Assembly (NCBI GenBank): GCA_023134935.1
Contig: JAGLUD010000347.1
Location: 1 to 5,594, forward strand
Origin: Paracoccaceae bacterium
GTDB taxonomy: Bacteria > Pseudomonadota > Alphaproteobacteria > Rhodobacterales > Rhodobacteraceae
DNA length: 5,594 bases
Reading direction: 5' to 3'
The notes under the pieces are model-generated. The model had not been told where the DNA came from. It made no database searches and saw nothing but the letters and a program-made list of their open reading frames with translations. Of this stretch, positions 1-5,594 are shown in pieces (position 1 is the stretch's first letter; the number at the start of each line of letters is the position of its first letter). Position numbers and translations under genes: made by a program.

Positions 1-1698
1 CCGTTGGATAAAATGTCGGTTTCCATGACCATGAACGGGGCCGTGATTCCGATTTTGGCTAGCTTCATTGTAGCCGGAGAAGAACAAGGCGTTGATCGCG
101 CTGCGTTAACCGGAACCATTCAAAACGACGTTTTGAAAGAGTTCATGGTCCGTAACACCTATATTTATCCACCAGAACCATCGATGCGGATTGTCTCGGA
201 CATCATCAAATTTACATCGCAAGAAATGCCGAAATTCAACTCGATCTCGATTTCTGGCTATCACATGCAAGAGGCAGGCGCGAACTTGGTCCAAGAGCTG
301 GCCTTCACGCTGGCGGATGGAAAGGAATACGTTAAAGCGGCGATTGCGTCAGGGATGGACGTCGATGCGTTCGCAGGTAGGCTGTCGTTTTTCTTCGCCA
401 TCGGTATGAATTTCTTCATGGAGGCCGCAAAGCTGCGCGCGGCGCGTTTGTTGTGGTCGCGGATCATGGCAGAATTCGAACCGAAGAAGCCACAATCTTC
501 GATGTTGCGAACACATTGCCAAACCTCGGGCGTTAGCCTTCAGGAGCAGGACCCGTATAACAACGTTGTCCGTACCGCCTATGAGGCAATGTCGGCGGCG
601 CTGGGGGGCACGCAATCACTACACACGAACTCGTTCGACGAGGCGATTGCGCTGCCGACCGAGTTTTCCGCTAGGATTGCGCGGAATACTCAGTTGATTT
701 TGCAAAACGAAACCGGTGTGACCAATGTGGTCGATCCACTGGCAGGGTCGTATTATGTCGAAAGCCTGACCAAGGAACTGGCGGATGAAGCGTGGAAGCT
801 GATCCAAGAGATCGACGAGATGGGTGGCATGACCAAGGCTGTTGTGAGCGGTATGCCGAAGCTACAGATCGAAGAAGCGGCGGCGCGCAAACAGGCTGCT
901 GTCGACAAGGGCGACGATGTGATCGTCGGCGTTAACAAATTCCGCCTTGATCAAGAAGATCCGATTGATATTCGCGAAATCAACAACAGTCAGGTTCGGG
1001 AGTCCCAGATCAAACGTCTGACGTCCATCCGCGAGTCGCGCGATACAGTGGCCTGCGAAAATGCCCTTCAGGCGCTTGAGCAAGGTGCCGCCTCTGACGG
1101 TAACTTGTTGGAGCTGGCGGTAGATGCCGCACGAGCGCGGGCAACAGTTGGCGAGATTTCCGCCGCTATGGAAAAGGTTTTCGGGCGTCATAGTGCCGTG
1201 GTGAAGACTCTTTCAGGTGTTTATGGTGCGGCTTATGAGGGCGATGAGGGTTTCGCCAAGATCCAGCAGGACGTCAAGGATTTCGCAAAAATAGAAGGTG
1301 ATAATCCGCGTATGCTTGTCGTTAAGATGGGGCAGGACGGCCATGATCGGGGCGCCAAGGTTATCGCTACAGCGTTCGCCGACATTGGTTTTGACGTAGA
1401 TGTAGGCCCGTTATTCCAGACGCCGGAAGAGGCCGCACAAGATGCGGTGGACAAGGGCGTGCATGTGATCGGAATTTCCTCTCAGGCGGCGGGTCACAGG
1501 ACGCTGGCACCGCAGCTGGTTGAGGCGCTTAAGGCCGCTGGCGGTGGTGAAATCATTGTGATTTGTGGAGGGGTAATTCCGCAGCAAGACTATGATTTCT
1601 TGTATGAACACGGCATCAAAGCGATCTTCGGGCCAGGCACGAATATTCCTGAGGCCGCAGATAAAGTCTTGCGATTGATACGCCGAACTAATTATTGA
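1..1698 (+). CDS. scpA: Methylmalonyl-CoA mutase, C-terminal 565 residues (5' end outside window)
   Basis: This enzyme interconverts (R)-methylmalonyl-CoA and succinyl-CoA using adenosylcobalamin, the last step of cytosolic propionyl-CoA assimilation. Frame 1 is open from the first base and ends at TGA 1696-1698. Family members are about 710 residues, so roughly 145 N-terminal residues lie upstream; the TTG at 4 is internal. Numbering from the first visible codon, the TIM-barrel substrate domain runs to about residue 400. It contains GTIQND (Q41), MVRNTY (R51) and SGYHMQEAG (Y87, H88), matching the Propionibacterium active-site residues Q197, R207, Y243 and H244. R51 favours methylmalonyl-CoA over isobutyryl-CoA mutase. 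The B12-binding domain (about 437-560) has DGHDRG with axial ligand H448, S493 of the SxL motif and G523-G524. The third SxL position is Gln495 instead of Leu. This is a single-chain type. No mutase chaperone gene (meaB) follows. Identity is very secure. Confidence 0.97.
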   Translation, partial: PLDKMSVSMTMNGAVIPILASFIVAGEEQGVDRAALTGTIQNDVLKEFMVRNTYIYPPEPSMRIVSDIIKFTSQEMPKFNSISISGYHMQEAGANLVQELAFTLADGKEYVKAAIASGMDVDAFAGRLSFFFAIGMNFFMEAAKLRAARLLWSRIMAEFEPKKPQSSMLRTHCQTSGVSLQEQDPYNNVVRTAYEAMSAALGGTQSLHTNSFDEAIALPTEFSARIARNTQLILQNETGVTNVVDPLAGSYYVESLTKELADEAWKLIQEIDEMGGMTKAVVSGMPKLQIEEAAARKQAAVDKGDDVIVGVNKFRLDQEDPIDIREINNSQVRESQIKRLTSIRESRDTVACENALQALEQGAASDGNLLELAVDAARARATVGEISAAMEKVFGRHSAVVKTLSGVYGAAYEGDEGFAKIQQDVKDFAKIEGDNPRMLVVKMGQDGHDRGAKVIATAFADIGFDVDVGPLFQTPEEAAQDAVDKGVHVIGISSQAAGHRTLAPQLVEALKAAGGGEIIVICGGVIPQQDYDFLYEHGIKAIFGPGTNIPEAADKVLRLIRRTNY

Positions 1699-1712
1699 AA
1701 CTGTTCCACCTT

Positions 1713-1741
1713 TTACGTGCTGACAATTTTATCGCACGTAA
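1713..1741. promoter_or_regulatory. Perfect 8-bp inverted repeat, candidate operator
   Basis: TTACGTGC (1713-1720) and GCACGTAA (1734-1741) are exact reverse complements separated by 13 bases. The arm centres are 21 bp apart, about two helical turns, which suits a dimeric DNA-binding protein. It lies in the gap between the mutase and malic enzyme genes and overlaps a weak promoter-like pair. The same bases could fold as an RNA hairpin with a 13-base loop, but no T-run follows, so an intrinsic terminator is less likely. I do not recognise a known regulator from the sequence. The repeat itself is certain; the regulatory role is inference. Confidence 0.5.
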
Positions 1742-1748
1742 CTACTGT
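1720..1748 (+). promoter_or_regulatory. Possible sigma70-type promoter for the malic enzyme gene
   Basis: CTGACA (1720-1725) matches the TTGACA -35 consensus at five of six bases. Seventeen bases later TACTGT (1743-1748) matches TATAAT at only three. Transcription would begin near 1755, leaving a leader of about 20 bases that still includes the ribosome binding site at 1765. The -35 lies in the spacer of the inverted repeat at 1713-1741, and the -10 starts just beyond its right arm, so a protein bound there would block polymerase. The weak -10 makes this tentative. Confidence 0.25.
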
Positions 1749-1764
1749 GCCTATAGATTAGAAT

Positions 1765-1769
1765 AGGAG
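1765..1769 (+). promoter_or_regulatory. Ribosome binding site that fixes the TTG start of the malic enzyme
   Basis: AGGAG lies 7 bases upstream of TTG at 1777, which is standard spacing. The other nearby TTG, at 1772, reads TTG AAT TGA and stops at once, so it cannot be the start. The translation from 1777 matches the expected malic enzyme N-terminus without a gap. Confidence 0.85.
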
Positions 1770-1776
1770 TCTTGAA

Positions 1777-4056
1777 TTGACCGAAGAACGCCAGAAATCC
1801 GCCCGTCAAGCCGCGCTTGATTATCACGAATTTCCCAAGCCGGGGAAATTGGAAATACGTGCAACGAAACCCTTGGCAAATGGTCGCGATCTATCGCGGG
1901 CCTATTCGCCTGGTGTGGCGGAGGCTTGTATCGAGATCAGCAAAGACCCTGCAACAGCGGCAAAATATACTGCACGGGGTAATCTGGTGGCAGTTGTTAC
2001 CAACGGCTCGGCTGCGTTGGGATTGGGGAATATCGGCGCACTTGCGTCCAAGCCGATCATGGAAGGCAAAGCGGTTCTGTTCAAGAAGTTCGCCAATATC
2101 GATTGCTTTGATATCGAGGTGAACGAAAGTGACCCTGAAAAGCTGGCGGATATAGTCACGGCGCTGGAGCCTACGTTCGGGGCGATCAACCTTGAAGATA
2201 TCAAGGCACCCGAGTGTTTCATCGTTGAAAAGCTCTGCCGTGAACGCATGGGTATTCCGGTATTTCACGACGACCAGCACGGTACGGCGATTGTTGTGGG
2301 TGCGGCGGCCACCAACGCGTTGCATGTTGCGGGAAAGAGATTCGAAGATATCAAAGTGGTGTCCACTGGTGGCGGCGCGGCGGGCATAGCTTGCTTGAAC
2401 ATGCTGCTGAAGCTGGGTGTGAAGCGGGAAAACGTCTGGCTATGTGACATCGTTGGGTTGGTTTACAAGGGGCGTACCGAAGAGATGACGCCGCAAAAGG
2501 CCGATTTTGCGCAGGACAGCGATAAACGTACGCTTAATGATGTGATCGATGGAGCGGATTTGTTCTTGGGTCTTTCTGGTCCAGGGGTTTTGAAACCAGA
2601 AATGGTCACCAAAATGTCTTCGCAACCAATCGTTTTTGCGCTGGCAAATCCAACACCGGAAATAATGCCCGACGCAGTTCGCGCGGTTGCACCGGATGCG
2701 ATTATCGCGACGGGGCGCTCGGATTTTCCTAATCAGGTTAACAATGTCTTATGCTTCCCGTTCATTTTCAGAGGTGCGCTGGATGTGGGTGCAACCACGA
2801 TTAACGACGCAATGGAAGTGGCTTGCGTTGAGGGAATAGCCGAACTTGCACGTGCCTCTACCAGTGCGGAGGCGGCGGCGGTTTACAAAGATGAGAGCCT
2901 GAAGTTCGGACCCGAATACTTGATCCCCAAGCCTTTCGATCCTCGCCTGTTAGCAATCGTATCCTGTGCGGTCGTCAGGGCGGCAATGGAAAGCGGCGTC
3001 GCGACACGTCCGATCACGGATATGGTGGCGTATAAGCAAAAGCTCGACGGGTCGGTCTTCAAGTCGGCGCTTATAATGCGGCCGGTATTTGCGGCTGCAA
3101 ACAATGCAGTGCGCAAAATCGTATTTGCCGAGGGCGAAAGCGAACGCGTCCTTCGCGCAGCCCATGCGATGGTCGAAGAGATGACCGACAAACCAATCCT
3201 GATCGGTCGCCCTGATGTGATCGAAGCACGGTGCGAAAAATTCGGGTTGCCCATCAAAGAAGGCCGCGATTTCGAGTTGGTTAACCCGCAGAACGACCCG
3301 CGCTTTCGGGATTATTGGGGCGCTTACCACGAAATTATGCAGCGCCGTGGCGTGACACCCGAACTGGCAAAATCGATCATGCGGACCAACACGACCGCGA
3401 TTGGTGCCGTGATGGTGCATCGCGGTGATGCTGATAGCATGATTTGCGGGACGTTCGGACAATACCTGTGGCATTTGAAATACATACAGCAAATTCTGGG
3501 AACAACTCGATTACGAGCTGTCGGAGCGTTGTCGCTGATGATTTTGGAAAACGGACCGTTGTTCGTCGCTGATACGCACGTAAACCCGGAACCCAGTGCA
3601 CAGCAGATGGCGGATACTGTGGTGGCGGCTGCGCGGCATGTGCACCGTTTTGGTTTGGAACCCAAGGTCGCGTTGTGTTCGCACTCGCAATTCGGGAACC
3701 TACCCACGGAGTCGGCGTGTCGGATGCGTGACGCGATTGCTATTCTGGATAGCATGGATCTCGATTTCGTATATGAGGGCGAGATGCATACAGATGCGGC
3801 GCTTGATGAAAAGCTGCGGCGTAAGATTTATCCGAATTCGCGCTATGACGGTGCGGCAAACGTGCTGGTTTTCGCCAATTCCGATGCCGCCAGTGCGGTG
3901 CGCAATATTCTGAAAATGTCGGCCAACGGATTGGAAGTTGGACCGATCCTGATGGGGATGGGGAACCGGGCGCACATCGTTACGCCTTCGATCACAGCGC
4001 GGGGCTTGCTGAACATAGCGGCCCTCGCTGGAACACCGGTGAAAGTATACGAATAG
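1777..4056 (+). CDS. maeB: Malic enzyme with C-terminal phosphotransacetylase-like domain (MaeB type)
   Basis: This enzyme oxidatively decarboxylates L-malate to pyruvate and CO2, reducing NAD(P)+. At 759 residues it has the full length of the hybrid family. The malic N-domain (about 15-160) has SRAYSPGVA with catalytic Tyr43, EGK with catalytic Lys98, and metal ligands in NLEDIKAPE (E140, D141) and HDDQHGTA (D166). The dinucleotide domain (about 163-400) has the Rossmann loop STGGGAAG (196-203), ALANPTPE (288-295) and FPNQVNN (317-323). Residues from about 430 to 755 form the phosphotransacetylase-like domain, with [30 protein letters not shown] and [10 protein letters not shown]. In studied relatives this domain lacks transacetylase activity and mediates oligomerisation and acetyl-CoA control. 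NAD versus NADP preference cannot be read from sequence. Translation starts at TTG. The gene begins 78 bases after the mutase and ends 45 bases before prpE, which suits draining propionate-derived C4 acids to pyruvate. Confidence 0.96.
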   Translation: MTEERQKSARQAALDYHEFPKPGKLEIRATKPLANGRDLSRAYSPGVAEACIEISKDPATAAKYTARGNLVAVVTNGSAALGLGNIGALASKPIMEGKAVLFKKFANIDCFDIEVNESDPEKLADIVTALEPTFGAINLEDIKAPECFIVEKLCRERMGIPVFHDDQHGTAIVVGAAATNALHVAGKRFEDIKVVSTGGGAAGIACLNMLLKLGVKRENVWLCDIVGLVYKGRTEEMTPQKADFAQDSDKRTLNDVIDGADLFLGLSGPGVLKPEMVTKMSSQPIVFALANPTPEIMPDAVRAVAPDAIIATGRSDFPNQVNNVLCFPFIFRGALDVGATTINDAMEVACVEGIAELARASTSAEAAAVYKDESLKFGPEYLIPKPFDPRLLAIVSCAVVRAAMESGVATRPITDMVAYKQKLDGSVFKSALIMRPVFAAANNAVRKIVFAEGESERVLRAAHAMVEEMTDKPILIGRPDVIEARCEKFGLPIKEGRDFELVNPQNDPRFRDYWGAYHEIMQRRGVTPELAKSIMRTNTTAIGAVMVHRGDADSMICGTFGQYLWHLKYIQQILGTTRLRAVGALSLMILENGPLFVADTHVNPEPSAQQMADTVVAAARHVHRFGLEPKVALCSHSQFGNLPTESACRMRDAIAILDSMDLDFVYEGEMHTDAALDEKLRRKIYPNSRYDGAANVLVFANSDAASAVRNILKMSANGLEVGPILMGMGNRAHIVTPSITARGLLNIAALAGTPVKVYE

Positions 4057-4069
4057 CAAACATTATCAT

Positions 4070-4086
4070 TCCAAGTGGGGCTTGGA
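4070..4086 (+). other. Small RNA hairpin between malic enzyme and prpE
   Basis: TCCAAG (4070-4075) pairs with CTTGGA (4081-4086) around the 5-base loop TGGGG. TTATC (4063-4067) and GATAA (4085-4089) are also complementary, so a longer imperfect stem is an alternative. The 6-bp stem ends 4 bases before the prpE ribosome binding site and has no following T-run. It could slow ribosome loading, mark an RNA processing point or be chance; termination is unlikely. The pairing is visible, but any function is a guess. Confidence 0.35.
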
Positions 4087-4090
4087 TAAC

Positions 4091-4095
4091 AGGAG
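4091..4095 (+). promoter_or_regulatory. Ribosome binding site of prpE
   Basis: AGGAG is followed by two in-frame ATG codons at 4099 and 4102. The spacing is 3 bases to the first and 6 to the second, so the second ATG is the better start. Choosing the first would add only one methionine. Confidence 0.8.
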
Positions 4096-4101
4096 AATAT
4101 G

Positions 4102-5594
4102 ATGAGTTATAGATCTGTATATGACGGCTGGAAAACCGACCCCGAGGCCTTCTGGATGGAAGCCGCCGAGGCGATAAGCTGGACCAAGAAGCCGACGTAC
4201 GCGTTGGATTCCAGCAATGCGCCTTTGTACGAGTGGTTCACGGACGGCGAGGCCAACACCTGTTACAATGCGCTGGACCGGCATGTTGAGGCAGGGCGTG
4301 GCGATCAAACGGCCATCATTTATGACAGCCCGATAACAGGCGCGAAACGCAAGATTTCCTATGCGGAGTTGACCGATCAGGTCGCAATGTTGGCGGGCGC
4401 GTTGAAAGCCAAGGGTATTGGCAAGGGCGACCGCGTCTTGATCTATATGCCGATGGTGCCGGAGGCGTTGAATGCCATGCTAGCCTGTGCACGCATCGGG
4501 GCGGTGCACTCGGTTGTGTTCGGCGGGTTTGCTGCGAACGAGCTGGCTGTGCGGATTGATGATGCGACACCGAAGGCCATTATCGCAGCCTCTTGCGGGA
4601 TTGAGCCGGGGCGCGTGATTGAATATAAACCGCTGCTAGATGGTGCGATTGATCTGGCGGTGCATAAGCCGGAATTCACGATCATCCTTCAGCGCGAACA
4701 GGCGCAGGCGGAATTGATCGAGGGACGAGATTTCGACTGGTTTGACGTGCAAGAAGGTGTCGAGCCTGCCGATTGCGTTCCAATTGGTGGCGCCGACCCG
4801 CTGTATATCCTTTATACCTCCGGCACGACGGGCCAACCCAAAGGCGTGGTACGTCCAAGCGGAGGGCACATGGTTGCCCTCAACTGGACCATGAAAAACA
4901 TCTATAATGTTGAGCCTGGCGAGGTGTTCTGGGCGGCATCAGATGTTGGCTGGGTCGTTGGGCATTCGTATATTTGCTACGGGCCACTGATTTACGGAGC
5001 CACAGCGGTTGTATTCGAGGGCAAGCCAGTTGGCACGCCTGACGCGGGCACTTTCTGGCGTGTGATCGAGGAACATAAGGTCGTGTCTTTCTTCACCGCC
5101 CCGACCGCTTTCAGGGCGATCAAACGTGAGGATCCCAAGGGAGAGTTCGTTAAGAAGTATGACCTTAGCAGTTTGAAAGCCCTTTATCTGGCGGGCGAAC
5201 GTGCCGATCCTGACACAATTATCTGGGCGCAGGACCAACTTGGAATTCCTGTGGTAGACCACTGGTGGCAGACGGAAACGGGGTATTCAATTGCCGCTAA
5301 TCCGCTGGGGCTGGAGGAATTGCCGACGAAGCTAGGCTCGCCAACCGTTGCTATGCCAGGGTTCGACGTGCAGGTATTGGGGGACGACGGCCACCAATTG
5401 CCGGCCGGTGAATTGGGTGCGATCGCGATCAAACTTCCGTTGCCTCCGGGTACGTTGCCAACGTTGTGGAATGCTGAGGAACGGTTCGTCAAATCCTACC
5501 TTGATACCTTCCCGGGATATTACGAAACTGGCGATGCAGGCGTTATTGACGAGGACGGGTACCTCTACATCATGGCGCGAACCGATGACGTGAT
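4102..5594 (+). CDS. prpE: Propionyl-CoA synthetase, N-terminal 497 residues (3' end outside window)
   Basis: This enzyme activates propionate with ATP and CoA to propionyl-CoA through a propionyl-AMP intermediate. The frame is open to the window end. The family is about 630 residues, so some 130 C-terminal residues are missing, including the catalytic lysine that acetylation switches off in studied relatives. An ACS N-terminal cap (YDGWKTDPEAFW near the start) precedes the AMP-binding domain. That domain shows the phosphate loop YTSGTTGQPKG (238-248), WWQTETG (388-394), the Y-x-TGD motif (474-478) and RTDD (493-496). YLAGER (362-367) has Ala364 where acetyl-CoA synthetases carry a pocket valine, which favours propionate. 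VVFGGFA, DVGWVVGHSY and GSPTVAMPG also fit PrpE. The sequence resembles animal ACSS3 more than the enterobacterial prp-operon enzyme. It starts 45 bases after the malic enzyme gene and feeds the mutase pathway encoded upstream. A broader short-chain acyl-CoA synthetase is the main alternative. Confidence 0.94.
   Translation, partial: MSYRSVYDGWKTDPEAFWMEAAEAISWTKKPTYALDSSNAPLYEWFTDGEANTCYNALDRHVEAGRGDQTAIIYDSPITGAKRKISYAELTDQVAMLAGALKAKGIGKGDRVLIYMPMVPEALNAMLACARIGAVHSVVFGGFAANELAVRIDDATPKAIIAASCGIEPGRVIEYKPLLDGAIDLAVHKPEFTIILQREQAQAELIEGRDFDWFDVQEGVEPADCVPIGGADPLYILYTSGTTGQPKGVVRPSGGHMVALNWTMKNIYNVEPGEVFWAASDVGWVVGHSYICYGPLIYGATAVVFEGKPVGTPDAGTFWRVIEEHKVVSFFTAPTAFRAIKREDPKGEFVKKYDLSSLKALYLAGERADPDTIIWAQDQLGIPVVDHWWQTETGYSIAANPLGLEELPTKLGSPTVAMPGFDVQVLGDDGHQLPAGELGAIAIKLPLPPGTLPTLWNAEERFVKSYLDTFPGYYETGDAGVIDEDGYLYIMARTDDV

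Noticed and set aside
1..1698. Isobutyryl-CoA or ethylmalonyl-CoA mutase instead of methylmalonyl-CoA mutase
   Set aside because: The arginine in MVRNTY and the TyrHis pair in SGYHMQ match methylmalonyl-CoA mutase. The B12 domain is on the same chain, unlike the two-subunit isobutyryl-CoA enzyme.
1695..1723. A promoter with TTGAAA at 1695-1700 as its -35
   Set aside because: No acceptable -10 hexamer lies 16 to 18 bases downstream; the best window reads TGCTGA.
1713..1760. Intrinsic terminator after the mutase gene
   Set aside because: The hairpin has a 13-base loop, a stem only half GC, and no T-run after it.
1891..2325. A 144-codon minus-strand open frame, overlapping another minus-strand frame at 1902-2249
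   Set aside because: It is antisense to the catalytic domains of the malic enzyme, whose reading frame carries all the expected motifs. The minus-strand product is Arg-rich and unrecognisable.
2950..3492. A 180-codon open frame on the minus strand, opposite the malic enzyme
   Set aside because: It lies wholly inside a complete, well-matched gene. Its translation is rich in His, Arg, Cys and Phe with no recognisable domain, typical of an antisense shadow.
5348..5593. An 81-codon plus-strand frame near the window end
   Set aside because: It is out of frame within prpE, whose own frame stays open through the end and carries the adenylation motifs.
1..5594. Mobile elements, CRISPR repeats, tRNA genes or a defence system
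   Set aside because: No transposase or integrase motifs, evenly spaced direct repeats, or tRNA-like arms were seen; almost all the DNA is accounted for by three metabolic genes.

Overview
The window looks like ordinary chromosomal DNA from an alphaproteobacterium, most likely a marine Rhodobacterales (Roseobacter-group) member of moderate GC content. This rests on recalled resemblance of all three proteins to that group: a malic enzyme with an STGGGAAG dinucleotide loop, a methylmalonyl-CoA mutase with [10 protein letters not shown] and [10 protein letters not shown] segments, and a PrpE of the type resembling animal ACSS3. No database comparison was possible.

Layout: three genes lie head to tail on the + strand and fill almost the whole window. 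(1) 1-1698 is the C-terminal four fifths of methylmalonyl-CoA mutase; its start lies upstream. (2) 1777-4056 is a complete 759-residue malic enzyme of the MaeB type, carrying a C-terminal phosphotransacetylase-like domain. (3) 4102-5594 is the N-terminal 497 residues of propionyl-CoA synthetase; its end lies downstream. The 78-base gap between genes 1 and 2 holds a perfect 8-bp inverted repeat with a weak promoter-like sequence overlapping it, then the malic enzyme ribosome binding site. The 45-base gap between genes 2 and 3 holds a small hairpin and a good ribosome binding site.

The genes make joint sense in three-carbon acid assimilation. PrpE activates propionate to propionyl-CoA. Propionyl-CoA carboxylase and an epimerase, not in this window, would give (R)-methylmalonyl-CoA, and the mutase turns that into succinyl-CoA. 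Succinyl-CoA runs through the TCA cycle to malate, and malic enzyme converts malate to pyruvate, so the carbon can reach acetyl-CoA or gluconeogenesis. Co-transcription is plausible from orientation and spacing but not proven; the palindrome before the malic enzyme may mark an independent or regulated promoter.

No mobile element, CRISPR array, tRNA, rRNA or defence gene was seen, and nothing points to an undescribed system. The points most worth a second look are the intergenic palindrome, a Gln in the cobalamin-binding SxL motif of the mutase, and the gene order itself.
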